Origin: Actinomortierella ambigua
Lineage: Eukaryota; Mortierellomycota; Mortierellomycetes; Mortierellales; Mortierellaceae
NCBI GenBank assembly: GCA_016098155.1
Contig: JAAAJB010000051.1
Location: 32,202 to 96,201 of the forward strand
Direction of reading: 5' to 3'
DNA: 64,000 nt
Shown: piece after piece, positions 55,001 through 64,000 of the stretch
Layout: every line of letters begins with the position of its first letter
Position numbering within the stretch: the stretch's first letter is position 1
Program-made: the position numbers and the translations under genes
The notes under the pieces: model-generated
What the model was told of the DNA's origin: nothing
Databases searched by the model: none
What the model saw: only the letters and a program-made list of their open reading frames with translations

Positions 55001-56455
55001 GGTGCCTCGTTCTTGCGACAATGTATCCTCATTCTAAAACCAATTTCAATGTATTTCCTTCGTTACTTGGGATAGACTAGTTGTAAGTGCGGTCGAATAT
55101 TGTGATGCCATTTTATCATTGTCGGTTGCAATTACATACCCAGCCCGCTAGGGCAAAGATCATACGCGCTTGCGGAAGTATGTAGTCTTGCCCGTTTTGA
55201 GGGTTAAACCACGCAACTCAACGAAGCCATAGAGTGCTACTGACAGAAGAAGGCACTCTATTTCTATAATGCCAACCATGGCCCAAAGAGTGATGTATTC
55301 GACCGACCCGAACGCGGGAATACTTTTCAACTTCTCTCGTGGAGCTCGATCACGACTACAGACGCTCGTTGTCCACCGTCGTCAGTGTTGTGATCAATCC
55401 CCAATGTCGCCTTAGCGCTGTGTGGTCGAGGATGAGAAAGTGTGGTCTGCTAAGGCAGGGGGGTGGTCAGTTCCAAGAAGTGCAGTCAATTGAATGATCC
55501 TCATACCATTCCTCCGGGAAGCGATATCATGTGTTTTTGATCTTGTCAATATGCCTGCTGTCGTCGACACGCATCAATACCAAGCTGCACTTTGTTCGCG
55601 TTGACATTCAGAGTAGTGGGGAGATGGGAGGGAGGCGGCGGGGGGCGTTCACAGCTTCCGCGCAGGCCAGCAATCCCGCGGGTCACATCAAGAGGGGATT
55701 CGCAGCGCAAAATTCAAGCGTGGTATTCTTGGAGCTTTCTTCAACGTTGGGGTGTTTGCCACCCTTATTATTTGTCAGATACTCAATAATAGTCAATACC
55801 AGATCTGCTCGATACTGGTGGCTGAGATTTTCCAAAAATTTGCTGCTGTTATTGGGCATCGGACTACTTTCGTGTCCCAACACCTTTGTCACCGCATGGT
55901 ACGTGAGAACAATGATCGAGAATGCAATCTATTCATCTACTCTAGAAGATGACAAATTCTTTAGGTAATCTGAATGGTGCACCATCCCTTCTCAGTGTGG
56001 TTTTAGTCTCTCATAATTGAGAACCAAGCTGCAACTGGGAAAGTCAGCGCGACTCTTGCTTACGTACCTACACAATCTAGTTCTCCTTGTGCACTGTCTA
56101 ACCGAGGCATTGGTGCCTATGCGTTGGATACGTAAGCAACGGGTGGACTGTGGGGAACAATTCTTGATTCTTGCGTGGAGCGGTGTAGCCAGGGGTGGCT
56201 TTCTTCACCTCGATGTTTGTAATGGCACTGTCTGATAGATCGCGTCAGTATCCCAGCCCCTCCAATACATGGTTACCAACTTGCTAACCATAACTCTCAA
56301 ATCCTCTATTTGGCGTAGATGAAAAAGAAGGGATAGAGGATCTTTGGATAGGCCACAAGCGAAGATGATTTTTCTGTGAGAATAGACCTCTTTTCTGTGG
56401 CAAGATGCAATCATTTGTTTATTAGCGGGAGGACAGGAAAAGCAAGGGAGAGGGT

Positions 56456-56458
<3 letters not shown>

Positions 56459-56486
<28 letters not shown>

Positions 56487-56487
56487 C
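56459..56487. repeat. GA dinucleotide microsatellite
   Basis: About 14 GA units lie immediately downstream of the NUP54 stop codon, in its presumed 3' UTR. Confidence 0.9.
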
Positions 56488-56510
56488 TCTTCTAGGGTGG
56501 ATGGTGAGTC

Positions 56511-58311
56511 TTATGGTTTTGCGGGTATGATTTCCTCGAGCTTTCGCTGCAACAGCTCGATGTCTTCCATGTCTTGTTCCAGGACAGCCGTGATGTGTTG
56601 CAGGCCATTCTGTTGGTCCTCCAAGAACTTTGTAATTCCCTCCAGCTGTGTCTCGTCTGTGATGCTGAAAGAGTCTGATGCTTGGTGTAACCTCTTGGAG
56701 TCCTTGAGGATCTGAACCTGCGCCCAGAGCTCTGTGATCTTGCCGCGGAAGTATGCTGGATTTTTCAGCTGTTCCAGCGCATTCTCCAAACGCACACGTA
56801 GCTGCTCCTCCTCTTCCTTGATAGGCACGCCTCGGTTCTTCATGATCTGCACCCGTTTCATCAACTAGAACGCAAGAAAGAAAAATAACAATACATTTTT
56901 AGTATTTCATTCTTCCCAACATGTCAACGGTTAGTTTGCAACATACAAAGAGAGATGGAGAGAAAAAAAGAAGCACATACTGTTAGGACACGCTGCGAAA
57001 GCTGGATGTGTCGTCGCTTAAACTCGCGGACGCGACTGGCAGTCTGAATGAGGTGGTGCTTTGTCAATTCGTCCATCCTGCGCTCAATCTCTTGAAGCTT
57101 CTGCTTTTGCATCAATGTCATCTCGTCCTGGCTCTCCATGCGCTTCTTCAGATCGCCAAATCCAACCGCCAACACAGGAACCATGCTAAAAAGAAAAAAA
57201 AAAAGAAGACGATGATGACAACCACAATGAAAAGTTAGAGACCAACGTTTTTGCACTTCAGCATAAGGTTGATCACAGATCCAGTCGCCTAAAGCTCTTC
57301 CTTCATACCAATTGGGATCTGGGCTCGCCATCATTGCCTGGTGCCACTCGTATCTATCCTCGTTTGGTGAAGCGGTATAGAGCTTTGCCTCGTCTGGGTG
57401 AACAAAGTTGTAGAAATAAAACTATTGGTGAAAGATTTAAGGCCGGCCGGGGTTAGCAATCAAGTAGATATTTCACCTTCTTTCTTATTTTTATAAAAAA
57501 AAGCATCCTGTGTTCTCTAGATGTCTTCAAATCACCCACCTTGAACTCGCAGTTTGGATGCGTTGGATCCCAAGCATTCTTGATATTCTCAATGTTTTGC
57601 CAGACCGGAAAGTTCGGGACCCTCGAGCCTAAAAAAGTTATAAGAAAAAAATACGCTGCATGAGTATTCAAAATAGCGACCCTGAAGAATCACATGTGCT
57701 TCTCTGCAAAGGAGAAGGAGTGGGTAAAGCCTCATTCCATGCAGACGCGACATACTTGCAATATAAGACTGGTGCCGTGTCGTGCCCACTTGAGCGCCGA
57801 CTGACGTGTTCAATCCTGTGGCAAAGCCCTGTGGGTGACTGGCAGTGGCGCCAAACGGGTTGGGTGCTGCTGCTGTTGCTGTGCTTGCGCCGAATCCAAA
57901 CGGGTTGGGCTTGGGTGCCGTGCTGGCTCCGAACAGAGAAGTGCCGGCAGTTGATGTACCAAAGCCGCCAAATGCTGGTGTCGTTGTTGTGGATGTGCCT
58001 AGTCCACCAAATGGAGATGATGTGGCAGGTGCAGCGGACGTGGTTGCTCCAAACCCTCCAAAGGCAGGTGCTGAAGTAGCGGGCGTTGTTGTTCCAAAAC
58101 CGCCAAAGGCAGGTGTGCTGACGGCAGGGGCAGATGTGGCGCCAAAACCACCAAAGGGTGATGATGTGGTTGGGGCAGGCGTGGTGCCGAAGAGCGACGG
58201 AGCTGGTGTGGAAGCCGCCGGTGTGGTGCCAAAGCCGCCAAAGGTGGGGGTTGCAGGCTTGTTCGCAGGAGCACCAAAGGGTGAAGCTGTGGTAGCACCA
58301 AAAAATGACAT
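56511..58311 (-). CDS. NUP54: FG-nucleoporin Nup54 (yeast Nup57-like)
   Basis: Modelled exons: 58311-57756, 57628-57540, 57421-57243, 57185-56981 and 56864-56511, 460 residues. The first about 175 residues are FG/GLFG-type repeats (FGGFGTT, SLFGAS, NPFGFGAS). Then comes the conserved Nup54 segment VPNFPVWQNIENIKNAWDP, FYFYNFVHPDEAKLY and NEDRYEWHQAM. The C-terminal half is coiled coil (FGDLKKRMESQDEM, EIERRMDELTKHHLIQTASR, RRHIQLSQRVL, ELWAQVQILKD). Nup54 forms the central-channel Nup62-Nup58-Nup54 complex of the nuclear pore. Introns 1, 2 and 4 have acceptable donors. Intron 3 uses a poor donor (GTCTCT at 57242), the only phase-compatible choice I found, so that junction is doubtful. Confidence 0.88.
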
Positions 58312-58628
58312 TGTGATGGTGGCGAATCAGGCAGGATGGTGAGTAGCAAGCTTGTCGTTACTTTTGCTCGATGCTGAAGATGGTAATTGTCGACGCCAAA
58401 GATTCGATTGATCTTGCTGTCCTGGCGAAAGATTCTTTGGCTTGTCCCGCGACGAAGAACGAAGAGGTCGTTCCTGTCTTGCTGTATGAATGAGAAGGAG
58501 ATCAGAGAGAAAAAAAAATTGATGACGTCATGAGGAGTGGTGGCAACAGGGTCACCACTCCTTCCACTCGTCGCGTTCTCTCCGCTCCGTCGTGTTGTGT
58601 CGTGTCGTGTCGTGTTGTGTCGTGTATC
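58312..58628. promoter_or_regulatory. Bidirectional NUP54/TMEM42 promoter with TCGTG repeat
   Basis: 317 bp between divergent start codons. The last 35 bases before the TMEM42-like ATG (58590-58624) are seven TCGTG/TTGTG pentamers, probably in its 5' UTR. An A-run occurs at 58510-58518. Confidence 0.5.
58590..58624. repeat. Pentanucleotide array (TCGTG/TTGTG)7
   Basis: Seven consecutive 5-bp units, five TCGTG and two TTGTG, end four bases before the ATG at 58629. Confidence 0.9.
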
Positions 58629-59390
58629 ATGTCTGGTTATCGCCCACGTAAAACCACAAAGGCCACTAGGAACGCTGCCGCCAAGCTTGCTGCCAGCTCG
58701 GGTTCAGCAGCAGCTGCCATCCCGACTGCCATCTTGGCTGGCACATGTGCTGCCCTAGCATCTGTCTTCGCCAAACTGACCCTGGATGAACGGACCGTCG
58801 AGTTTCTCCACCACGCATGCAACACCCTGATTGCACCTACTACACCCTACTGCACAACCCTCTTTACAGCCAAAGAGGGAGAGACGAGTCCTGTAACGTA
58901 GTTGTTTTTGTGAAAGACATGGTATTGCGTGCGCTCGAGAAAGACCCCAAACAAGAATGACCCTTCGCTCTGACTCTCTCCATTTGCCGCGTCGATATCG
59001 GTTTATTTTAGGTGGTGGTGGGGGTTCGAGCATCATGCTTTGCGCTCCTCTTTGTTTGCAACGCTGCCATGTGGACGTTGTTCACAAAGGCCCTCAACCG
59101 ATCCAAGTCGTCCGCTGTCGTTACTGTCATCAACAGCTCGGCCAACTTTTGTATCACTGTAAGCAAGGCACAGCTGGTCATTGTTTGTGTTCCCTCTATT
59201 GCTTGTGTGACGAATATGGTCCTGAACGATTTTTTTTGTTCTACTTTTACTTTCTTTCTAGGCTGTACTGGGCTACCTCATCTTCTCGGAACCACTGGCT
59301 CTCCAGTGGTGGTTCGGTGCCAGTCTCATTATCACTGGCAGCGTCCTCGTAGGATCGGACGAGTCCTCCAGCAAGAAAAAGATTGAATAA
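58629..59390 (+). CDS. TMEM42-like membrane protein (EamA/DMT-type fold)
   Basis: Exons 58629-58892, 59012-59158 and 59262-59390, phase 0, 179 residues, close to the usual TMEM42 size. After a basic N-terminus (MSGYRPRKTTKATRNAAAKL) come about four to five membrane helices: TAILAGTCAALASVFAKL, ASCFALLFVCNAAMWTLFTKAL, VVTVINSSANFCITAVLGYLIF, and LQWWFGASLIITGSVLVG. The order matches half of a drug/metabolite-transporter (EamA) protein, as in TMEM42. A KKK-containing tail (SSSKKKIE) follows, which could be an ER-retention type signal. Substrate is unknown. The first donor, GTAACG, creates an in-frame stop if unspliced. Confidence 0.78.
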
Positions 59391-60061
59391 ACGTGCTTCG
59401 TGCAAACATCTACATTACTTTATGCAGGCATGCGAGGAGGAGCGACGAGCGCCTCCTTTGGAGTGGAAGGGACGGGGGAAAAGGGGGAGGGGAAGGGGAG
59501 AAGAGAGGAGGGGCATGGTAGAACTGATGTTGGTATCATTGTGTTGAGAGGAAGGTTGTTGCTCTCCTCTGTGACCTCAAGTTTCTCTTCTCCGCTCTGC
59601 GTACATGTAGAACCATCGTGGCCGGGAGTATGGCTCGCCATCAACCCCATTGCCCTCTGCTGTCTTCCATGCCCCCCCCCCCGCCTCCTCCTCTTTCTCC
59701 TCCTCCTCCAGTCACTGATGGTCCTATTGAGAGAACTCATGATTGTAATAATAAAGCGGGAAAAAAAACATGGACAACAAGACAGACGGATGGATGCATT
59801 GCAGCTTCCTTCCTCCCCCCTCCTCCTCTTCCCTTCACTCTCTTTCTCTTCCTTAAGACTGTCCTCCCACCCCTCGTCTTTCTCTCTCAGATCTTGTCAT
59901 CATCCTTGTCGACACATTGTACGGTTCTCTCTCTTCGTTGACTGACATTATTCCCCAAGAAAGAGCAAATCTCTATTCACAGGCAAAAGTTGTCCAACGT
60001 TCCTCGACAACTTGAATTGGTGTGCTCACTTGCTCAGTTCCACGCTTTCGGCATCTACTAA
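59391..60061. other. Tandem intergenic region
   Basis: 3' flank of the TMEM42-like gene and 5' flank of the ankyrin gene. GGA-rich at 59450-59515, pyrimidine-rich at 59675-59715 and 59795-59900, the latter probably part of the 5' UTR of the downstream gene. No gene supported. Confidence 0.45.
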
Positions 60062-63000
60062 ATGACGACCTCACTTTCGCTGCGATCGCCTGTCACCTGG
60101 AGGGGGGTCATTCAGGGTGCTTCCATCTCAGCCCTCGAGCAGTTGCTCTCCCAGGAGCAGGAATGCAGGAAAGAGAACCCCCAGTACATCCGTCCCGCTT
60201 TGCATGTCCCCTGGGACAGCATCCCCGCAGATGTCCAGAACAGTATGTCCGGCCTGCTTGGTTTGGAGGACCCACACCTTTCGTTCATCAAGCTAAGCGC
60301 GCTTCAGTACAGTCTCCTCTGTCTCTACTGCGACAAGAATCTCGAAAACAAGGACCCTAGTTCTCGCCAAAGGATCTTTGAGTTGATACTTGAGGTAAGG
60401 AAGGAGATGATGTAGTAGGCGGGTAGCATCGGTTTTTGTCAGACTTGCACTCTTGGGATAACCGAGGAATGAAGGGCGATGCCAACCAATGCTTGATCAT
60501 TCTCTGTGTCCCCTTCTTTGTCCCTATCTCCGCTCCCCTTTCGCCTCATCCCCCCCCCCCACGCACATACATTTGAATCCTTCTCAACCACATTTTATGG
60601 CCCTACTCAGGCACTGTTTTTTTTGTGTCACACCAACCAAGCTAACTCATTGTCCTCTTTCCGTTCGTGTCTTTCCATAACACCCTGAACCACAGGCGAC
60701 AGATATCGACAAAGACCATCTCGGCGGCAACAGCTCGAGCCTACATTTAGCAGCATTCTTTGGCCTCCGGGACGCATACTCCGCCCTGGTGCAACACGGA
60801 GCATCGCCTGACCTTCGCAATAGCTTGGGATACTCCTGCGAAGAAATCCTTTGCTGGGCGATCGACACTCTCCCTGCACCTTCTCCCAACTGTTCTAATT
60901 CAAGCAACCCAAGCTGTTTGTCTTTCCCCGAAACACCTTCTCTGCAATCAAAACCCCAAACTCCTGTTAGCATCTCCACCCTTGATCTCCACCATTCCAT
61001 GCCACACACCTCCCAAAACCCTTCGCACGAGTCTCTATCGTCCACATCACATCGTACTCGACATCGAAGCAGCACCATCCTCCAAGATATCACTGAAAAC
61101 CTTACAGCAAACTCTGTTCAAACGGCCGTGCAGGAGTCAAAGGAACCAACGGTCAGTCTCATCAACCCGACTTTGGCTCCTTCGACGATCACGTTTCCAG
61201 TCACCTCTTCTTCCCCTTCATCGCTGCTGGATACAAACCCTACCAATCACCATACCACAATGACGTCCACAGTTTGTCACACCGTTGAGGTTGTCAAAGA
61301 CAACGAAAATCAAAAAGGATATAACCGTCCGGCAACACCATATGTCGACTCTGACACTGCCCCATGCGAGAATGCCGACAGTGAAGATCCGACCCAACAG
61401 AGCATCGACACCCAGAAGTCGGATCAGCCCCAAACCTTCCATCTCACATTTATCCGTGGTAAAGGCGACGAAGGCAGCAGCAGTGGCAGCTCAGCTGGCG
61501 AGGCAAATAGCTCAAGCAGCTTGAGCAGTGTAGACTCTAGTGACGATGAACGGGCCAGACAGAACTTGCGAGATTATCCGTCGCCTACTCAATCCCTAAC
61601 CCCCAACACATCTCTTTCTTCCATGAGTTCCGCCGGCACGGAGCCCGGCCGCAAAGGAGCCTCCCGTCGTCACCATCACCGCAGGTCAACCTCATCTGCT
61701 CTCCCGATCCCCATAAAGCCAGCTCTCAAGTCACCCACACGGCCTCAGTCCCACCTGCTTCAAAAGACGGCTACAGGGTCAGGCCCTCAATCCCCTACCT
61801 CGCCAAAGATGGTCAGCTGGGCAGAGATGCTGAACGTCTGCGTCTTTGAGAGTTACAATGACGGCAAGGATGAGATGTGGCATGAATGCGTGGAGGAGCT
61901 TCCATCTACCAGTTTGCCATTTTATGAAGAGGCTGATGATGACCCACCGACTTTGAGCAAGGCGAATGACAATATCCACTCGCTCTTGGAGTTTTATCAG
62001 TCGCCCGAGTCTACCATTGCCTTGCGACACAACAGGTCACACTGTGATGTACGCAATCTTTTCAGCGATGACGGCTGTTGTACTGCTCCACTGACGATGG
62101 GAGATGACGCTTGTGACATGGAGGTGCAGCTCATTAACTCTACAGGATCTGTAGGCATCGATACGGCGATGACCTTGCATGGTGGAGTGGATAACGCAAC
62201 GTCGTCCAAGGCATCCTTGCAAGCCAATGACGACTTCACATCACTCAATGCTGGCAAACCTCTACCATCCCGGCCGTCCCACAAAAGAGGCTCTCGACCA
62301 CTGTATACTCCGCCACCTGCAAAATCCCCACCGACGCCGACACTGAGCTTGTCGAGTCAGCAGTCTTGCACACGCAAACCAGTCAGACGGGTTTCGGTAA
62401 AGTCCCCGGAAGTATATGAGCGATTGACTAATAGCCAGCAGGCTACATCAGGTCGAAGCACTCCTCTGTCGATGCCACCCGTACCATCATGGGGCGATTC
62501 CCTCGCATCTCCATCTCGATCTGCCACATCATGCACGGTGCCGCCCTCGGGGAAGGCACAACAGCACCCAGTAGTATCAGCTCACATCGTGTCGGCGGCT
62601 CCGACCACAGTGGCTGCACCGCCAGTGCCCTGCCCTCCCATCCCTAGCATCTACTCGACTGCATCCGCCCATTCAACTATGCCATCCATCCTCTCACCAA
62701 CATCATTGTCCACTTCATGGCTCTCAAAGATTTTTCGACCGGCTACTTCAAATGGTACTGCATCCAAGGCGAGTCGGTCACGGTTGCTGAGCAGTCGGTT
62801 ATCGATGCGCTCCCAATCGCCCCAGTCAGATCGGCCGTCGCCGGCGCCACTAGACATTTCTGCTGCATCAAGCGAGAGTGCAGGCGAACAAAAGGCAATC
62901 AAGTCGCCAACGTTCATTCAGCTCCTGTCACCAACAGCAAGACTCTCGCAGCTCAAAGCTGCCATCTCGGGCAGTTTCTCTGGCACGCTCCGCTCGCCGC

Positions 63001-64000
63001 TGTTCAGCCCCAAAAGCCAGGCGTCCGCCTCCTTGCCTGCCATGGCCTCCAGGCTTGCAAAGGCCGAGGATGCAGAGGCGATACCTCAACTCCCGCCTCG
63101 TGAGGATGATGGACCCCGTAACATTCCTATCCGGCCTCTTCCAAAGGTACCTTCGATTGCCGCATCCGCAAGAAGGCAATCCACACGCTCGCCTCAGCTT
63201 TACCCAGACGATGCCACTGATGGCCCCTTGTCCCTGACGTATGCAGCTAGCATGGTGATCGATGGTTTTCGACCAGAGTCGCGCTGCCATAGTCGAGCGG
63301 AAAGCCAGAGAGGTCATGCGACCGATTCCAGGCGCTCTACGGCAGCGGCGGCGGTGGCGGCTCAACCTGATCCATCAAAGGAACCACGACTGAAGAGTCC
63401 CACTGTCTCCCATGCTTTTATAGGCAAGTCTGAGGTCCACCAGCAAGATGACGATGGCGATGATGAGAACGGCGGCGGTAGCGGTGTCTGTAGCAACAGC
63501 AGCAACACATCCAAACCCAATGCCCCACTTTCGCCCGAGAAGAGACGACGGCTGTCACAGACTATCTCGGGCCGACCGCTCACCACTCCCATGTCGTGCG
63601 ATCGCGAGCACCTCGTCCGTACTGTCCAGATGACCTCTGGGCGCGACTGCCTCAGAGCAACGATTTCAGCCGACTCGCGCAAGGCTCTTCCTACTCCTCG
63701 GTCGTCTCCATCTGAAAGGGCAGGCCCGATGCAGGGTTATGACCGCCACGCGCTGGAGCGCATCATCCCGAATCGACCCGCGACCCCATCCTGGCAGTAC
63801 GTGCACGCTGTCTCCCATCAGGTAGGCACGCTTCCTGACGAAAGGAACCATCGCTCGTCGTTTGCGGAGCAGATCATGGCTGAAATTGAGGGCATTGCAA
63901 GTGGCTGCAGGGTAATGCATCACCCACTTTTTTCTTTTCTTCGTCTCTCTTCTCTTCTCTTCTCTTCTCTTCTCTTCTCTTCTCTTCTCTTCTCTTCTCT
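60062..64000 (+). CDS. Large ankyrin-containing, Ser/Pro-rich protein (3' partial)
   Basis: Exons 60062-60394 and 60696-63911, phase 0, at least 1,183 residues. The second exon is open for 3,216 nt and then meets a donor (AGG|GTAATG), so the gene continues beyond the window. The N-terminal about 150 residues look helical (VIQGASISALEQLLSQEQE, LSALQYSLLCLYCDKNLENK) and contain an ankyrin unit across the intron (SSSLHLAAFFGLRDAYSALV, then QHGASPDLRNSLGYS). The rest is long disordered Ser/Pro/Thr/His-rich sequence with short conserved-looking islands such as SPKMVSWAEMLNVCVFESYN and an acidic EELPSTSLPFYEEADDD. This resembles fungal ankyrin scaffolds and PP1- or signalling-regulatory proteins, but I do not recognise the family. 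No membrane segments. Confidence 0.75.
63946..64000. repeat. Pentanucleotide microsatellite (TCTCT)11+, running off the window
   Basis: Eleven uninterrupted TCTCT units reach the last base, inside the presumed second intron of the ankyrin gene, 33 bases after its donor. Confidence 0.9.

Larger units (their letters stand above)
50101..56510. other. 6.4-kb region without a supportable gene
   Basis: 50101-50700 is purine-rich on the plus strand and is probably the 5' UTR/promoter of the CotH gene. 50980-51560 is strongly pyrimidine-rich on the plus strand and contains a possible tiny spliced reading frame (see findings). 51560-53700 has GT repeats (51593-51620), a (TTCCT)4 array (52036-52055) and scattered homopolymers. 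53700-56500 has balanced composition but no frame with protein-like or transposase-like motifs. A 9-bp inverted repeat, ATAGAGTGC/GCACTCTAT, lies around 55230-55263. A GA microsatellite is at 56460-56486. No tRNA was recognised. Confidence 0.45.

Noticed and set aside
55531..55968. 145-residue plus-strand reading frame in the gene-poor gap
   Set aside because: No motif, signal or splice context; mixed composition resembles random open frame.
53400..56500. tRNA genes in the gene-poor gap
   Set aside because: Looked for the GGTTCRANNCC box and cloverleaf stems on both strands by eye; none convincing. A covariance search would settle it.

Overview
The window reads as nuclear DNA of an early-diverging filamentous fungus, most likely Mucoromycota and Mortierella-like (inference). 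The evidence is compact genes with short introns, mostly 50-190 nt, that use GTAAGT-type donors and CTAAC/CTAAT-like branch sites. Pyrimidine-rich tracts precede start codons. The gene content also fits: several F-box/leucine-rich proteins, TKL-type kinases carrying long Sel1 arrays, a CotH-family surface protein, and ordinary eukaryotic housekeeping genes. Nothing looks prokaryotic. Gene models were built by hand from reading frames, splice signals and phase arithmetic; all but one of the junctions pair in phase on ordinary GT-AG signals.

Layout. 1-0.9 kb: 3' end of a dynamin-like GTPase. 1.6-4.1 kb: Sel1-repeat protein with a degenerate kinase domain, head to head with an F-box/LRR gene (4.3-6.6 kb). 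7.0-18.4 kb: a single giant gene on the minus strand, modelled as 23 exons and about 2,817 residues. It encodes a secreted protein with a His-rich/Thr-rich stalk and about 36 copies of an eight-cysteine module. 19.3-21.0 kb: HAP2/NF-YA. 22.8-23.2 kb: small hydrophilic Asn/Gln-rich protein. 23.4-24.1 kb: HYPK-like protein. 25.1-28.4 kb: second F-box gene, spliced. 29.2-33.5 kb: NOG1 and SSZ1, divergent from a 246-bp promoter. 33.8-35.0 kb: mitochondrial K+/H+ exchange-related protein, divergent from an unidentified basic protein (35.3-37.4 kb). 37.7-47.2 kb: F-box, active Sel1-repeat kinase, F-box. 47.4-50.1 kb: CotH protein. 50.1-56.5 kb: 6.4 kb with no supportable gene. 56.5-59.4 kb: NUP54 and a TMEM42-like protein, divergent. 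60.1 kb to the edge: a large ankyrin/disordered protein that continues past the window.

The most interesting items are the following. (1) The giant cysteine-module gene, in which every intron inside the array falls at the same codon position and in phase 0, so exons are interchangeable module cassettes. (2) The pair of Sel1 kinases, one catalytically intact and one with both the HRD and DFG aspartates lost. Each is transcribed head to head with an F-box/LRR gene, which suggests a duplicated kinase/F-box locus. (3) A ribosome-linked divergent pair, NOG1 (60S assembly) and SSZ1 (ribosome-associated chaperone).
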